A program made the position numbers and the translations under genes. Below, piece by piece: positions 38,143-47,434 of a stretch of DNA of 64,000 bases. The DNA is from Pedobacter sp. ASV28 (GTDB lineage: Bacteria > Bacteroidota > Bacteroidia > Sphingobacteriales > Sphingobacteriaceae). Every line of letters starts with the position of its first letter. The stretch's first letter is position 1. The notes beneath the pieces are model-generated. The model had not been told where the DNA came from. It did no database searches and saw only the letters and a list, made by a program, of their open reading frames with translations. Location: assembly GCF_016428855.1 (NCBI RefSeq), contig NZ_JAELTN010000019.1:1-64000 (forward strand). Direction: 5' to 3'.

Positions 38143-38478
38143 TTAGGCTTTAAGGGCAAAAATTTTATCCATCAATAACCATTTCTCCCCAGGTTTTGCC
38201 ATAGGCAGTGCCTGCTGGTATTTCCACATCAGCTCTTCCCATTCCTGTACTTTAGGGTTGCCAATATCGGCCATTGTTTTGTATGAAAAGGAAAAATCAT
38301 CCTCCGTTTCCATGATCATGAAAAGACGGTTGCCTAACCTATAAATCTCCATGCTTTGCACGCCTGTTGACAAGATACTTTGTGTTATTTCTGGCCAAAT
38401 GGCTTGATGGTAGGCTTCGTATTGGGCAATCAGTTTTTCGTCATCCTTTAAGTCGAGGGCTAAGGCATATCTTTTCAT
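38143..38478 (-). CDS. Sugar mutarotase of the RhaM (L-rhamnose/L-fucose) family
   Basis: A 111-aa RhaM-type mutarotase that interconverts alpha and beta anomers of a 6-deoxy-hexose. Typical residues are RYALALDLKDD, YEAYHQAIWPEI (catalytic His region), MEIYRLGNRLFMIME and the Trp-rich WEELMWKYQQALP. The family is annotated for L-rhamnose, but the operon also contains an alpha-L-fucosidase and a hydrolase fitting the L-fuconate route, so L-fucose is the likelier substrate. Its ATG overlaps the stop of the upstream FAH gene by 4 bp. Confidence 0.85.
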   Translation of the reverse strand: MKRYALALDLKDDEKLIAQYEAYHQAIWPEITQSILSTGVQSMEIYRLGNRLFMIMETEDDFSFSYKTMADIGNPKVQEWEELMWKYQQALPMAKPGEKWLLMDKIFALKA

Positions 38479-39326
38479 CTTGAATAAGCTTTTGCAATTT
38501 GCTGTGCCTTTCCCAATCCGTCAATACCATAGGCTACCACATCGCCAGGTTTAAGGAACCAAGGTTCTGGTCGTTGACCTTGTCCCACCCCTGCCGGTGT
38601 ACCTGTGGTAATCACATCTCCGGGTAAAAGGGTCATAAACTGGCTAATATAACTCACCAAAAAGGCAACATCAAAAATCATGTTGTGGGTATTTCCATCC
38701 TGCAAGATTTTTCCGTTCACACTGAGCCAAAGCCTTAGCTGTTGTACATCTTTAATTTCATCTTTGGTAGCCATGAAAGGTCCCATTGGGGCAAAGGTAT
38801 CACAGCTCTTGCCTTTTACCCATTGTCCGTTACGCTCCAACTGAAAAGCCCTTTCACTATAATCGTTGAGCAATACATAACCCGCAATGTACTCTTGTGC
38901 TTCTTCTACCGTTACGTATGCCGCTCTTTTCCCGATCACTACGGCCAATTCTACTTCCCAATCCGTTTTGGAGCTGTCTTTGGGAAGAACCAGCTCATCA
39001 TTCGGTCCTACAATGGCTGAAGTAGATTTGAAAAATAAAATGGGTTCTTTGGGCAAGGGAGAATTTGTTTCTGCCGCGTGATCTTTATAGTTCAGGCCTA
39101 CACAAACGAGCTTTGAGGGTCTGGCCAAAGGTGAACCCAAACGTTGCGTTTTCGAAATCTTAGGCAGATCGTCCCTTAAAATCACTTTTTCAAGTAGATT
39201 TAGTCCACCATTTTCAAAAAAGGCTTCATTGTAATCCTGTACATGGGCGGATACATCATAATATTCATCATTTAAGATAATCCCTGGCCTTTCCTTTCCA
39301 TAAGGTCCAAATCTGATCAGTTTCAT
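38475..39326 (-). CDS. Fumarylacetoacetate hydrolase family protein, possibly 2,4-diketo-3-deoxy-L-fuconate hydrolase
   Basis: A 283-aa FAH-superfamily enzyme. The metal-binding and catalytic motifs are visible: CVGLNYKDHAAE, DWEVELAVVIGKRA (acidic metal ligands), GYVLLNDYSERAFQ, and TTGTPAGVGQG near the C-terminus. In the non-phosphorylated L-fucose pathway an FAH-family hydrolase splits 2,4-diketo-3-deoxy-L-fuconate to pyruvate and L-lactate. The neighbours (GH95 fucosidase upstream by 26 bp, mutarotase overlapping downstream) support that role; it remains an inference, since FAH substrates vary. Confidence 0.82.
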   Translation of the reverse strand: MKLIRFGPYGKERPGIILNDEYYDVSAHVQDYNEAFFENGGLNLLEKVILRDDLPKISKTQRLGSPLARPSKLVCVGLNYKDHAAETNSPLPKEPILFFKSTSAIVGPNDELVLPKDSSKTDWEVELAVVIGKRAAYVTVEEAQEYIAGYVLLNDYSERAFQLERNGQWVKGKSCDTFAPMGPFMATKDEIKDVQQLRLWLSVNGKILQDGNTHNMIFDVAFLVSYISQFMTLLPGDVITTGTPAGVGQGQRPEPWFLKPGDVVAYGIDGLGKAQQIAKAYSR

Positions 39327-39352
39327 TTGCGGTTTGGTTTTAGTTTGTCGTA

Positions 39353-41689
39353 TTATTTAGCCACCAATATATCCAAAGGATAACGTTGATGGGGTTTTGT
39401 TTTCAGTTCGATTGTCTTTTTACCATACTTGATCTTGGTGCTATTGCCTTTGTTCGATAAGATTTCTGCATGGATGAGTTGGCCATTCTTCCATACGATA
39501 TCCAACTCAAAGCCTCCTCTCGCTACCAGGCCTTTAATTTTCCCCTCTTGCCATGTAGAAGGTAAGGCAGGCAACAGTTCTATGTAGCCATTGTGGCTTT
39601 GAAGCAATGCTTCGGCAATGCCTGCCGTAGCGCCAAAATTTCCGTCAATTTGAAATGGCGGATGGGTATCGAGCAGGTTATCCAATGTAGATTTGGCCAG
39701 TAGTGCATTTACATTTTCGCCCACTTTGTCACCATCAAATAAACGGGCATAGAAATTAATGATCCAGGCCCTGCTCCATCCGGTATGTCCACCGCCATTG
39801 GCCAACCGCCTTTCGAGTGTTTTTCTGGCGGCCTCAAACAAAGCTGGTTTTGCGGGTGTAATGGTATAGCCCGGATATAGTCCAAGTAAGTGAGAGATAT
39901 GTCTATGGCCAGGCTCTGCTTCTTCATAATCTTCTATCCATTCTTGTATGGTGCCTGTTCTCTTGCTGATCTGTATGGGCGGAAGCTTTTTTGAGATCTC
40001 ATTTAATTGCTGAACGAATTTGGTATCTGTATGAAGAACTTTTGCCGCTTCGCTACAGGCTTTAAATAGATCCATGACCAATTCGATGTCAATGGTTGGT
40101 GCATAGGTTAGCTGATCTTTTTTTCCATTGGCCATTATAAAAGTATTTTCAGGCGACATAGAGGGTGCAGTGACCCAATAGCCATTTTTGTCTTTGATGA
40201 GAAAGGACTGTACAAATTCTGCCGCCTCTTTCATAATGGGATAAGCTTCGTTTTTTAGATAGGCCGTATCGGCAGTAAATAAATAATGGTCCCATAAATT
40301 TAGGCATAACCATGCTGCAGATAATGGAGAAGTTGACCAATGTATGCCCGAATGGATGGCCCCTTTTCCAAATACATCGGTAGCATGATGGATGGTCCAG
40401 CCTTTGGCACCATAATATTCTTTTGCCGTATTTCTACCGGGTATACGCTGTTGATCTACAAAGTTAACATAAGGGGCAAAAGCAATGGAAGTATTGGTAA
40501 GGTCGGTAGGCCAATAATTCATCTGTATGTTAATGTTGGTATGGTAATCGGCATTCCAAGGGGCTATATAATGGTCATTCCAAATACCCTGAAGGTTGGC
40601 TGGAAGTACGCCCGGCGCCCTGGAAGAAGCCAGCATGAGGTACCTTCCAAACTGGAAATAAAGAGGGATAAGGCTTAGGTCTGCCTTTCCTTTTTTAAAT
40701 AGGGCTAAGCGTTCGTTGGTTGGTAAATTGGTGTCTTCTTGTTTCCCCAAGCTAAATGACATTTTATGGAACAGTGGCTGGTATTCTTCAAGGTGACGGT
40801 TAAGCAGGGTTTTGAAATCCTTTTCACCTGCCTTTTGGATGATATCCTCGCAAGTCTGCTGCGGATTGATACGTCTATCGAAATCTAACTTTTTCAAATT
40901 ATAATCTGTGGCTGCTGTTATGATGATGGTCACCTCATTGGCCTTGCTTACCATAATCCCATTATGGGCTGCTTCAGTCTTTCCTCCATTGGCCATTACC
41001 CTTACCATGGCCTTAAATTTCATATGAAGGCCACCTGGTCCTGTGTCGCTATTGGGTAGATCCATGACCTGCCCACTCATGAGTAAGGTACGTTGATCAA
41101 TGGCATTTGTACTGGCATCAAACGCTCTGTTAAGTTGAAGTTTAAAAGTAAGGCTTTGGGCTTGATCGGCTTCCAAGTGGATAACGATTGCGTTATCGGG
41201 AGCTGAAACAAAGGTTTCACGTTTAAATTTAATGCCATTTGACTGAAATTCTATCTTGGCAATGCCTGTAGAAAGGTCTAAGCTTCTTTCATAATTTCGT
41301 ATACTGCCCTGATCGATAAAACTTAATTTAAGGTTGCCCAAGGTTTGGTAAGAACCAAAATTGGCCGGTGTGGCCAATAAATATTGATCTGCCAAGGCAT
41401 GTGCCTCGTTGTTCCTGCCCTCTAAAAGCAGTTGTTGGATCTGTTTGATGTTGGCCGATGCTTGTGGGTTATTGTTGTTGAACTTGCTGCCACTCCATAA
41501 GCTTTCTTCGTTGAGCTGGATGTTTTCTGCCAAGGGGTCTCCATAAACCATGGCGCCTAATCGGCCATTGCCGAGCGGCAGGGCGTCATTCCATTGGCTC
41601 GCTGGTTTTTTGAACCATATTTTTAAAGGTTCTTGTGCACGGAGGTTTACTGCAAAAAATAGCAGTAAAAAAAATAATCTGAATTTCAT
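39353..41689 (-). CDS. GH95 alpha-L-fucosidase
   Basis: A 778-aa exported glycoside hydrolase of family 95 (alpha-1,2-L-fucosidase; some members are alpha-L-galactosidases). A signal peptide ([17 protein letters not shown]) is followed by the family start [20 protein letters not shown]. The (alpha/alpha)6 barrel keeps [12 protein letters not shown] with the catalytic Asn pair, the SPEN segment, and [15 protein letters not shown] with the conserved Asp. It is the first gene of a three-gene L-fucose operon and should release fucose in the periplasm for uptake and breakdown. No SusC/SusD pair accompanies it. Confidence 0.95.
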   Translation of the reverse strand: MKFRLFFLLLFFAVNLRAQEPLKIWFKKPASQWNDALPLGNGRLGAMVYGDPLAENIQLNEESLWSGSKFNNNNPQASANIKQIQQLLLEGRNNEAHALADQYLLATPANFGSYQTLGNLKLSFIDQGSIRNYERSLDLSTGIAKIEFQSNGIKFKRETFVSAPDNAIVIHLEADQAQSLTFKLQLNRAFDASTNAIDQRTLLMSGQVMDLPNSDTGPGGLHMKFKAMVRVMANGGKTEAAHNGIMVSKANEVTIIITAATDYNLKKLDFDRRINPQQTCEDIIQKAGEKDFKTLLNRHLEEYQPLFHKMSFSLGKQEDTNLPTNERLALFKKGKADLSLIPLYFQFGRYLMLASSRAPGVLPANLQGIWNDHYIAPWNADYHTNINIQMNYWPTDLTNTSIAFAPYVNFVDQQRIPGRNTAKEYYGAKGWTIHHATDVFGKGAIHSGIHWSTSPLSAAWLCLNLWDHYLFTADTAYLKNEAYPIMKEAAEFVQSFLIKDKNGYWVTAPSMSPENTFIMANGKKDQLTYAPTIDIELVMDLFKACSEAAKVLHTDTKFVQQLNEISKKLPPIQISKRTGTIQEWIEDYEEAEPGHRHISHLLGLYPGYTITPAKPALFEAARKTLERRLANGGGHTGWSRAWIINFYARLFDGDKVGENVNALLAKSTLDNLLDTHPPFQIDGNFGATAGIAEALLQSHNGYIELLPALPSTWQEGKIKGLVARGGFELDIVWKNGQLIHAEILSNKGNSTKIKYGKKTIELKTKPHQRYPLDILVAK

Positions 41690-41947
41690 GGTGTAGGTGT
41701 TTGTTTTATGAGCTATAAATATAATTGTAAAAGTCTAAAAACCTTATACTATTGTCATCATTGGAAAGAAAAGTGCCATTCATTAAAAAAACATACCTAT
41801 AATTTAAAAAGATGTTTTTAGTCGAAAAATGGACGCAAAATATTAATTTTCAATGATTTATTATCGCTTTTTTTGTTGGTGTATTTACCCGAAAAAGCTT
41901 GTCTGCTGGGCTCCTATTCAAGTAATTTTATCTTTTTTTTCAAATAA
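41690..41947. other. AT-rich intergenic region upstream of the fucosidase operon
   Basis: About 260 bases of AT-rich sequence between the divergent fucosidase operon and tRNA-Lys. Regulatory sites for the fucose operon are expected here, but none was recognised. Confidence 0.4.
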
Positions 41948-41978
41948 TTGGGTAAATTCATTTTAATGGCTATATTTG
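41948..41978 (+). promoter_or_regulatory. Promoter of tRNA-Lys
   Basis: TTG at 41948-41950 and TATATTTG at 41971-41978 are separated by 20 bases, matching the Bacteroidota -33/-7 promoter layout, and end 22 bases before the tRNA. Confidence 0.65.
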
Positions 41979-42000
41979 CACCTCCTTAAACAAAAGGAAT

Positions 42001-42073
42001 GATTCCGTAGCTCAGCTGGTAGAGCATTACACTTTTAATGTAGTGGTCCTGGGTTCGAATCCCAGCGGGATCA
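42001..42073 (+). tRNA. tRNA-Lys (anticodon UUU)
   Basis: A full 73-nt cloverleaf: acceptor GATTCCG pairs with CGGGATC (with a T-G pair), D-arm GCTC/GAGC, anticodon stem TTACA/TGTAG with loop CTTTTAA giving anticodon TTT, and T-arm CTGGG-TTCGAAT-CCCAG. The CCA end is not encoded. The last bases form the attachment site of the adjacent genomic island. Confidence 0.97.
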
Positions 42074-42074
42074 C
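42062..42074 (+). other. attL (tRNA-Lys 3' end)
   Basis: CCAGCGGGATCAC covers the end of the T-arm and the acceptor stem of tRNA-Lys and recurs exactly at 54551-54563. It is the left attachment site of the island. Confidence 0.75.
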
Positions 42075-42097
42075 AGAAGATAGTATTAAAACTACGT

Positions 42098-42132
42098 AAA
42101 AGCTTGCAAATCAAATGATTGCAAGCTTTTTT
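42098..42132 (+). terminator. Terminator after tRNA-Lys (island-borne)
   Basis: AAAAGCTTGCAA (42098-42109) pairs with TTGCAAGCTTTT (42119-42130) around a 9-nt loop, followed by T residues. It ends the tRNA transcript and lies inside the island. Confidence 0.8.
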
Positions 42133-42384
42133 GTTTTACCGGAAACACCAAAATATGCACCAATTCTCATATAAAAAGTGAGCGATTTGGTGAGTAGTTT
42201 TAGAAAAGTTCACAACTCACCGAATAAGTTATAACTAATTGTATTACAACTAGTTCATTAACTGTACATCTTGTAAACGTCATTCTGCAAAGCTAATTTT
42301 ACATCGCTAATTAATTGTTTTTAATGGCGATGTAGCTCTTGCCCGAAAATCGGGCTCGGGTTGTTCACTCTTAATGTTCACATT
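42133..42384. other. Leader region of the integrase gene
   Basis: About 250 bases between the tRNA terminator and the integrase start. It probably holds integrase promoter and arm-type binding sites, but no repeats were clearly recognised. Confidence 0.35.
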
Positions 42385-43602
42385 ATGAAAACTAATTTTA
42401 GCCTGCTCTTCTACATGAAGAAGCAAAAGAACTACACCAAGGGCGTTGCCCCTATCTACATCCGCATCACCGTTAACGGAAAGAGAGCAGAATGTACAAC
42501 TGGCAGGTCATGCGAACCAGACCGCTGGAACTGCAAATCTGGAAGGTCTATCGGCACAAAAGAAGATTCCAGATCACTTAATTCATTTTTAGACCAACTG
42601 CAAAATATGGTCTATGATGCACATGGCGAACTTCTCAAATCTGGTTATGTAATTACCGCTGAATCCATCAAAAACAAGTTTATGGGCAGGGAAGAAAAAT
42701 CATTAACTCTTCTACAGGCAATTACCGAGCATAACCAAAAGGTAGAAGCCCTTGTGGGAAAGGAATTTGTACAGGGAACACTCAACAGGTACAAGGTACT
42801 TAAAAAGCACTTGGAGATTTTTTTGCCATTCAAATATAATGTTAAGGACATCGACATGCGGAATGTTGATATCGCATTTCTTAATGAGTTCGATTACTAT
42901 CTAAGGTCTGAGAAATCATGTGCCAACAACTACACGGTAAAAATGATCAAGAACCTCGGAAAGATCATCAACATCAGCTTTGAAAATGGACATATACAGG
43001 CAAATCCCTTCGCCTGTTACAAGGGGAGATCAAAAAAGGTAGACCGATATTTTCTCAACCAAGAGGAAATACAGATCATTGCCGATAAAAAATTCGTTTC
43101 TGAAAGGCTGGACATCATCAGGGATGTATTTCTTTTCTGCTGTTTTACTGGGCTTGCCTATGCAGATGTACAAAAATTAGAGATTTCCCACGTTAACAAA
43201 GGCATCGATGGCGAACAATGGATCATCAAGAACCGCCAAAAAACCAATATCAGATCTGCCATACCACTATTGCCCTCAGCTGTTACCATCATTAACAAAT
43301 ACAAAAACCATCCAGTATGTATGAACAAGGGCTTGGTATTTCCAGTTCCAAGTAACCAAAAAATGAACGAATATCTAAAGGAGATAGAGGAACGATGCGA
43401 AATTGGCAAGAAACTGACCTCGCATATCGCCCGCCATACCTTTGCCACAACGATAACGCTGTTGAACGGCGTGCCCATTGAAAGCGTATCGCAGATGCTC
43501 GGACATACCAATATCCGAACAACACAGCATTATGCCAAGATACTTGATATTAAGGTCGGTGCAGATATGGCGCTGTTGAAAAGTAAATTGGCAGTTATTT
43601 AA
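42385..43602 (+). CDS. Tyrosine site-specific recombinase (island integrase)
   Basis: Integrase that inserts and excises the island at tRNA-Lys. From the ATG at 42385 the protein has about 405 aa. It starts with an arm-type DNA-binding domain typical of Bacteroidota integrases (FSLLFYMKKQKNYTKGVAP), then a SAM-like core-binding domain, then the catalytic domain. The catalytic set is visible in FTGLAYADV (Arg context), HIARHTFATT (HxxR), LGHTNIRTTQHYAKI (His and nucleophile Tyr). An upstream TTG would add eight residues but is less likely. It sits beside attL, the normal place for such a gene. Confidence 0.93.
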   Translation: MKTNFSLLFYMKKQKNYTKGVAPIYIRITVNGKRAECTTGRSCEPDRWNCKSGRSIGTKEDSRSLNSFLDQLQNMVYDAHGELLKSGYVITAESIKNKFMGREEKSLTLLQAITEHNQKVEALVGKEFVQGTLNRYKVLKKHLEIFLPFKYNVKDIDMRNVDIAFLNEFDYYLRSEKSCANNYTVKMIKNLGKIINISFENGHIQANPFACYKGRSKKVDRYFLNQEEIQIIADKKFVSERLDIIRDVFLFCCFTGLAYADVQKLEISHVNKGIDGEQWIIKNRQKTNIRSAIPLLPSAVTIINKYKNHPVCMNKGLVFPVPSNQKMNEYLKEIEERCEIGKKLTSHIARHTFATTITLLNGVPIESVSQMLGHTNIRTTQHYAKILDIKVGADMALLKSKLAVI

Positions 43603-43613
43603 AATCTGGAAAA

Positions 43614-44153
43614 ATGAGTGGTGAAACTAATGGATTATTAGTCCCTGATGAGATAGTAATGAATAAAATCTATCATATCAGGGGTATGAAAGTGATGGTT
43701 GATAAAGATCTTGCGGAACTATATGAGGTACAAACAAGCAATCTGAATAAAGCAGTCGGCAGAAATTTAAAGCGCTTTCCCGATGAAGACTTTATGTTCC
43801 AATTAACGGAGGACGAATTTAAAAACTTGATATTCCAAAATGGAATATCAAGTTGGGGCGGAACACGAAAATCGCCCCGAGTATTTACTGAACAAGGCGT
43901 GGCTATGCTTTCTGGCATACTTAAGAGTGACAGGGCTATAGCAGTGAACATTCAGATTATGCGCATATTTACACGTATCCGTCAAATGGATAACACAGAA
44001 ATTCGTTTAGAGATTGAAAAGATAAAGAACAAGCTAGATAACCAGGACAAGAACATGGAAATCGTGTTCAAGTATCTTGATGAACTGCTTGAAAAACAGG
44101 AACGTCCAAATCCTCCCAGAAAACGCATTGGATATAAACCCGATGATCTTTAA
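43614..44153 (+). CDS. ORF6N domain protein
   Basis: A 179-aa protein with an N-terminal ORF6N domain (residues about 12-105): IYHIRGMKVMVDKDLAELYEVQTSNL and FPDEDFMFQLTEDEF are typical (cited as fragments IYHIRGMKVMVDKDLAELY and FPDEDFMFQLTEDEF). ORF6N is a phage- and mobile-element-linked domain, thought to bind DNA. The C-terminus is a coiled-coil-like helix (IEKIKNKLDNQDKNMEIV) and a basic tail. It starts 11 bp after the integrase gene, so the two are cotranscribed. It may regulate or assist the element. Confidence 0.88.
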   Translation: MSGETNGLLVPDEIVMNKIYHIRGMKVMVDKDLAELYEVQTSNLNKAVGRNLKRFPDEDFMFQLTEDEFKNLIFQNGISSWGGTRKSPRVFTEQGVAMLSGILKSDRAIAVNIQIMRIFTRIRQMDNTEIRLEIEKIKNKLDNQDKNMEIVFKYLDELLEKQERPNPPRKRIGYKPDDL

Positions 44154-44164
44154 ACATTCACGTT

Positions 44165-44199
44165 AAATCTTAAGGTGCCAAATTAGCACCTTAAGATTT
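44165..44199 (+). terminator. Terminator after the ORF6N gene
   Basis: AAATCTTAAGGTGC (44165-44178) pairs perfectly with GCACCTTAAGATTT (44186-44199), loop 7 nt, 14-bp stem. The following run is only modestly T-rich. It also ends the convergent minus-strand operon region. Confidence 0.65.
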
Positions 44200-44287
44200 G
44201 TTTATTTGAAGTGTACATTAATTGCAAAAGTTGCACAATTAGAAAATCCGCACTCGTTTTAAATTGTTGGATGACACTGATTAATGA

Positions 44288-44425
44288 CTAAATACTTTCA
44301 AAGTCCTGATACGTTTTATTGTTGTCTAAAAATACATCTACTATTTCAATATCCATTTTTCTATGAAAATTGAACAGGTAGTATTTGGTATAATCTTCTA
44401 GTCTCAGTTCAAAACATCCTGACAT
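44288..44425 (-). CDS. Possible small coupled ORF (45 aa) at the end of the STAND operon
   Basis: A 45-codon frame starts with ATG inside the last 22 bases of the STAND gene in a different frame and ends with TAG at 44288. The peptide starts MSGCFELRLEDYTKYYLF and contains a mix of aromatic and acidic residues that looks protein-like. The overlap would allow translational coupling. It may be a real small partner or the remnant of a longer gene. No family is recognised. Confidence 0.35.
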   Translation of the reverse strand: MSGCFELRLEDYTKYYLFNFHRKMDIEIVDVFLDNNKTYQDFESI

Positions 44426-47397
44426 ATTCCTTTCATAGATAATGTTAATCCCTTTTTTTCCTCACGCAGTACTTTCACATTTATTTTTTTACCAATGTAC
44501 AAGAACTGGTTTATGTCCGAAATTATTTCATCTGAAATGGCGTCAATATGAATTACAGCTTTTTTCTGACGACTTTCAAGGGTTACGAAGGCAGTCTTCA
44601 AGTTTTTATGAATACCGGTAACTTCACCTCTTAATATTTCGGTTTTATTATTGATTGGTGATGCAGCTTTAACAAGACTTTCTTTAACCTTGTTCAAGGA
44701 ATCAATAGATTTTAAATCCAAATTAGGACTGAATTTTTGAGGTGAATAGGCTTTTTTAAATGATGTATTAGATTTTGATTGATTTAAAATTTGCTTAAAT
44801 TGATTTTTCCAATGATCATCTAAATTTGTGATAGAATAATTGCAAATTTCCTCAACTAAATCATTCTTTTTCATCAATAATGCTAAATCCGCTAAATGCC
44901 TTAATCCTGTTGCACCATTTGTTTTTTTCCCTTTGTCAATAAAATTATGTTTTTGGAATTTCTCAAATAATGGCAAACCTGTCTTTTCAATAAATGAAAT
45001 TACCCTTTGCTTAATATCCTTTTGAGAATCAGAAAGTAATTCAAACGATTTTGTTAGAGCTCTTGCACCACCTTGGCCTATAATCTGGTCAACTAATTGC
45101 TTTTTCTTCCTTGTAATTAACAACCCCATAAAATCCAATTCATCTTCCATCTTTAATGGGGTATGGCTTAATTTCTTATTTAGTACCTGTTCAATCATAT
45201 CGATAGATTTATGTATCATATCGTTTTCATAACAAAATAATGAATATGTTTTGATGTAAGGCAAATATCCTTTAAATGTCTGCTCATAGCTTTGATATTC
45301 CTCATACGCAGTATTCGGACTACCTAAATTTATTCTATAGTAGTTAGCAAGTTCAAATAGTGCTTGATATCTTGTTTCAATCGGGGAATCTTCCTTGTTT
45401 AATATTTGCCTAAAACCGCTTTTTATTTCTGCTTCAGACCTTTCTAAGACTTTATTCGTTCTTGCAGCATTTAATAAAGAATCGTACAAATTTTCCTTTC
45501 CTGAAATTTGTTCTATACGTTGATTAATATTTCCCTTATTAAAATCTTTTGTATCCTTTTTGTCAGTAAATGAGGTAATCATCCCTTTTAGGATATCTTT
45601 ATCCCAAACCTTAAACCGTTCACCATCCAATAATTCTATAATTCTTAATTTTTCTAATTCTTGAATCGCTTTATTAAATCTATCCTCATTTTTCTCTGGC
45701 CATATTAGTGAATATTTAACCTTTGAGATTGTTGAAATTAAATCCTCGTCAAATGTCATTTTTCCCATAACCAAATACACTTCTTGAGCATCTTTATTCA
45801 GGTAATCATAAAATCTGCCATAGAAGAAGTCATTTAATTCATCAGATGGCGATTTAATGAAATGTTCTATGGTTTTGTGTATTGTTCCGAAAGAATTAAA
45901 TATGAACTCAAATTGGAGTATTCTTAAAGGTCGTCCAAGCGTGATGATTTTTAGTTTTCTTTTTAGTTCAGGATCATTCAACTCCTTTTCAATCTCAGTA
46001 ATTTTATTAGATGGAGTGCTGGAGGAGGCAAATATTTTCTTTAAGAAATTTACAGTTTCCTGTTCATTTAATTCGTTAAAACTAATATCTGCACCACCCA
46101 CTCTAACTGTAGAACGTGTTGTAATAATTACTTTATGGTGGTGAGGGTCAAGGTTATTAATGAAGTCATTTATTTTGAGTTTGTCCTCACTGCCAAATGT
46201 TTCAAAGTCATCAATAATGATTAGCATTTTTCCATAATCAAAATCAATGATTTTATTTTCGTTGAATTCTGCGGAATCATTATCGTTCAGGACAATGTTA
46301 ATTTCTTTTACTAATTCTTCGAAAGATTTTATTCTTTCGTCATCTCCAATCGTTTCAATTTTGTCTTTGTAAACATTATAGAATCTGTCCTTGTTAGTAA
46401 GGAATATTATAAAGTTAAAATGTTTTGTGTCGCTGTTTTTTAATTCTTCAATAATGTTTTGAATTGTCGCTGTTTTACCAACTCCACCGTGCCCCCAAAG
46501 GTTTGCACAAACGGAACTTTTTGAAGGTGTGCCAGTTAAAAATTCGTAAACTTTATTTTTATTTTCACCCAATTCTATATAAGTATGTTGGTTGTAATTC
46601 GGTGTAAAGATGTTTACGATTGTATTGTTTTTGCTTATTGAAACCTTTTTGCTTTTTGCTTGATAATAATTAGAAAAAAACGGCCATTCTTTAATTGGCT
46701 TATTAGTTTTGAAAATTTGATTATACCTTATAGCACCAGTGAGTTTTTGTTCAACACATTTAAACAAATAAATATCGCTATCATTTTCAATGTGAATAAA
46801 TGGGGTAAGGCGAAAAAAGTCTGGATTAAGTTGTCCAGCCTTTAAGTAGTAACCATAAACTTCGCCAACTTCAAAATCGTAACTACGTAAATCGCCACTC
46901 CACAAACTAATAGTACCATTTGGCTCATATTTTTTGCCTTTTACTGAGTTTCCTTCTATTCTTAAAGGACAAACAAAATAAATATCTGAATTTGTGAAAT
47001 TTGGGTTTGCGTTTAGAAACTCGGCATAAATAGTATTTAATTCTGCAATATATTCGTCTAAAAAATCATCATATGTAAAGCCGTGTCCTGTAGTGTCAAT
47101 TCGAAATGCATTATATTTTCTTAAAAGTTCAATTGCATTTTTACTTACAATCGTGTTTTCATTATCTAATTTCTCAATAATGTATAAAATTGACCCGAGA
47201 GTGGGCTTGATTAAAATTTTTAATATTTCTTCCTTAATTGATGAATGGCTTAATTTTTTATCTACCAAATATGAAAGCATTAATATGAAGAGGTATTCAC
47301 ATCTGACACGATAGTTTTCTTTTAAATCTGACGATTCATTATTTAAAAATTCTTGGTTCTGAATTTCTGTATTAATTTTATTTAATATAAAGTTCAT
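44404..47397 (-). CDS. STAND (NB-ARC-like) NTPase with C-terminal S1-like domain
   Basis: A 997-aa signalling NTPase of the STAND class, the group containing bacterial Avs-type antiphage sensors. Residues 1-290 are unrecognised, with a helical start and a strand-rich block (DIYFVCPLRIEGNS). The nucleotide-binding part has Walker A GHGGVGKT (302-309), Walker B MLIIIDDFE (391-399), TTRS (426-429) and a GRPL motif in the helical domain. Residues about 600-900 are helical, TPR-like. Residues 918-997 fit an S1 RNA-binding fold (RGEVTGIHKN, VIHIDAIS, IGKKINVKVLREEKKG). It is the third gene of a minus-strand operon, 37 bp after alkB. Antiphage sensing is inferred, not shown. Confidence 0.75.
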   Translation of the reverse strand: MNFILNKINTEIQNQEFLNNESSDLKENYRVRCEYLFILMLSYLVDKKLSHSSIKEEILKILIKPTLGSILYIIEKLDNENTIVSKNAIELLRKYNAFRIDTTGHGFTYDDFLDEYIAELNTIYAEFLNANPNFTNSDIYFVCPLRIEGNSVKGKKYEPNGTISLWSGDLRSYDFEVGEVYGYYLKAGQLNPDFFRLTPFIHIENDSDIYLFKCVEQKLTGAIRYNQIFKTNKPIKEWPFFSNYYQAKSKKVSISKNNTIVNIFTPNYNQHTYIELGENKNKVYEFLTGTPSKSSVCANLWGHGGVGKTATIQNIIEELKNSDTKHFNFIIFLTNKDRFYNVYKDKIETIGDDERIKSFEELVKEINIVLNDNDSAEFNENKIIDFDYGKMLIIIDDFETFGSEDKLKINDFINNLDPHHHKVIITTRSTVRVGGADISFNELNEQETVNFLKKIFASSSTPSNKITEIEKELNDPELKRKLKIITLGRPLRILQFEFIFNSFGTIHKTIEHFIKSPSDELNDFFYGRFYDYLNKDAQEVYLVMGKMTFDEDLISTISKVKYSLIWPEKNEDRFNKAIQELEKLRIIELLDGERFKVWDKDILKGMITSFTDKKDTKDFNKGNINQRIEQISGKENLYDSLLNAARTNKVLERSEAEIKSGFRQILNKEDSPIETRYQALFELANYYRINLGSPNTAYEEYQSYEQTFKGYLPYIKTYSLFCYENDMIHKSIDMIEQVLNKKLSHTPLKMEDELDFMGLLITRKKKQLVDQIIGQGGARALTKSFELLSDSQKDIKQRVISFIEKTGLPLFEKFQKHNFIDKGKKTNGATGLRHLADLALLMKKNDLVEEICNYSITNLDDHWKNQFKQILNQSKSNTSFKKAYSPQKFSPNLDLKSIDSLNKVKESLVKAASPINNKTEILRGEVTGIHKNLKTAFVTLESRQKKAVIHIDAISDEIISDINQFLYIGKKINVKVLREEKKGLTLSMKGICQDVLN

Positions 47398-47434
47398 TTT
47401 GTTTAATTTATTTCGTTTTCAAAAAAGATATTAG

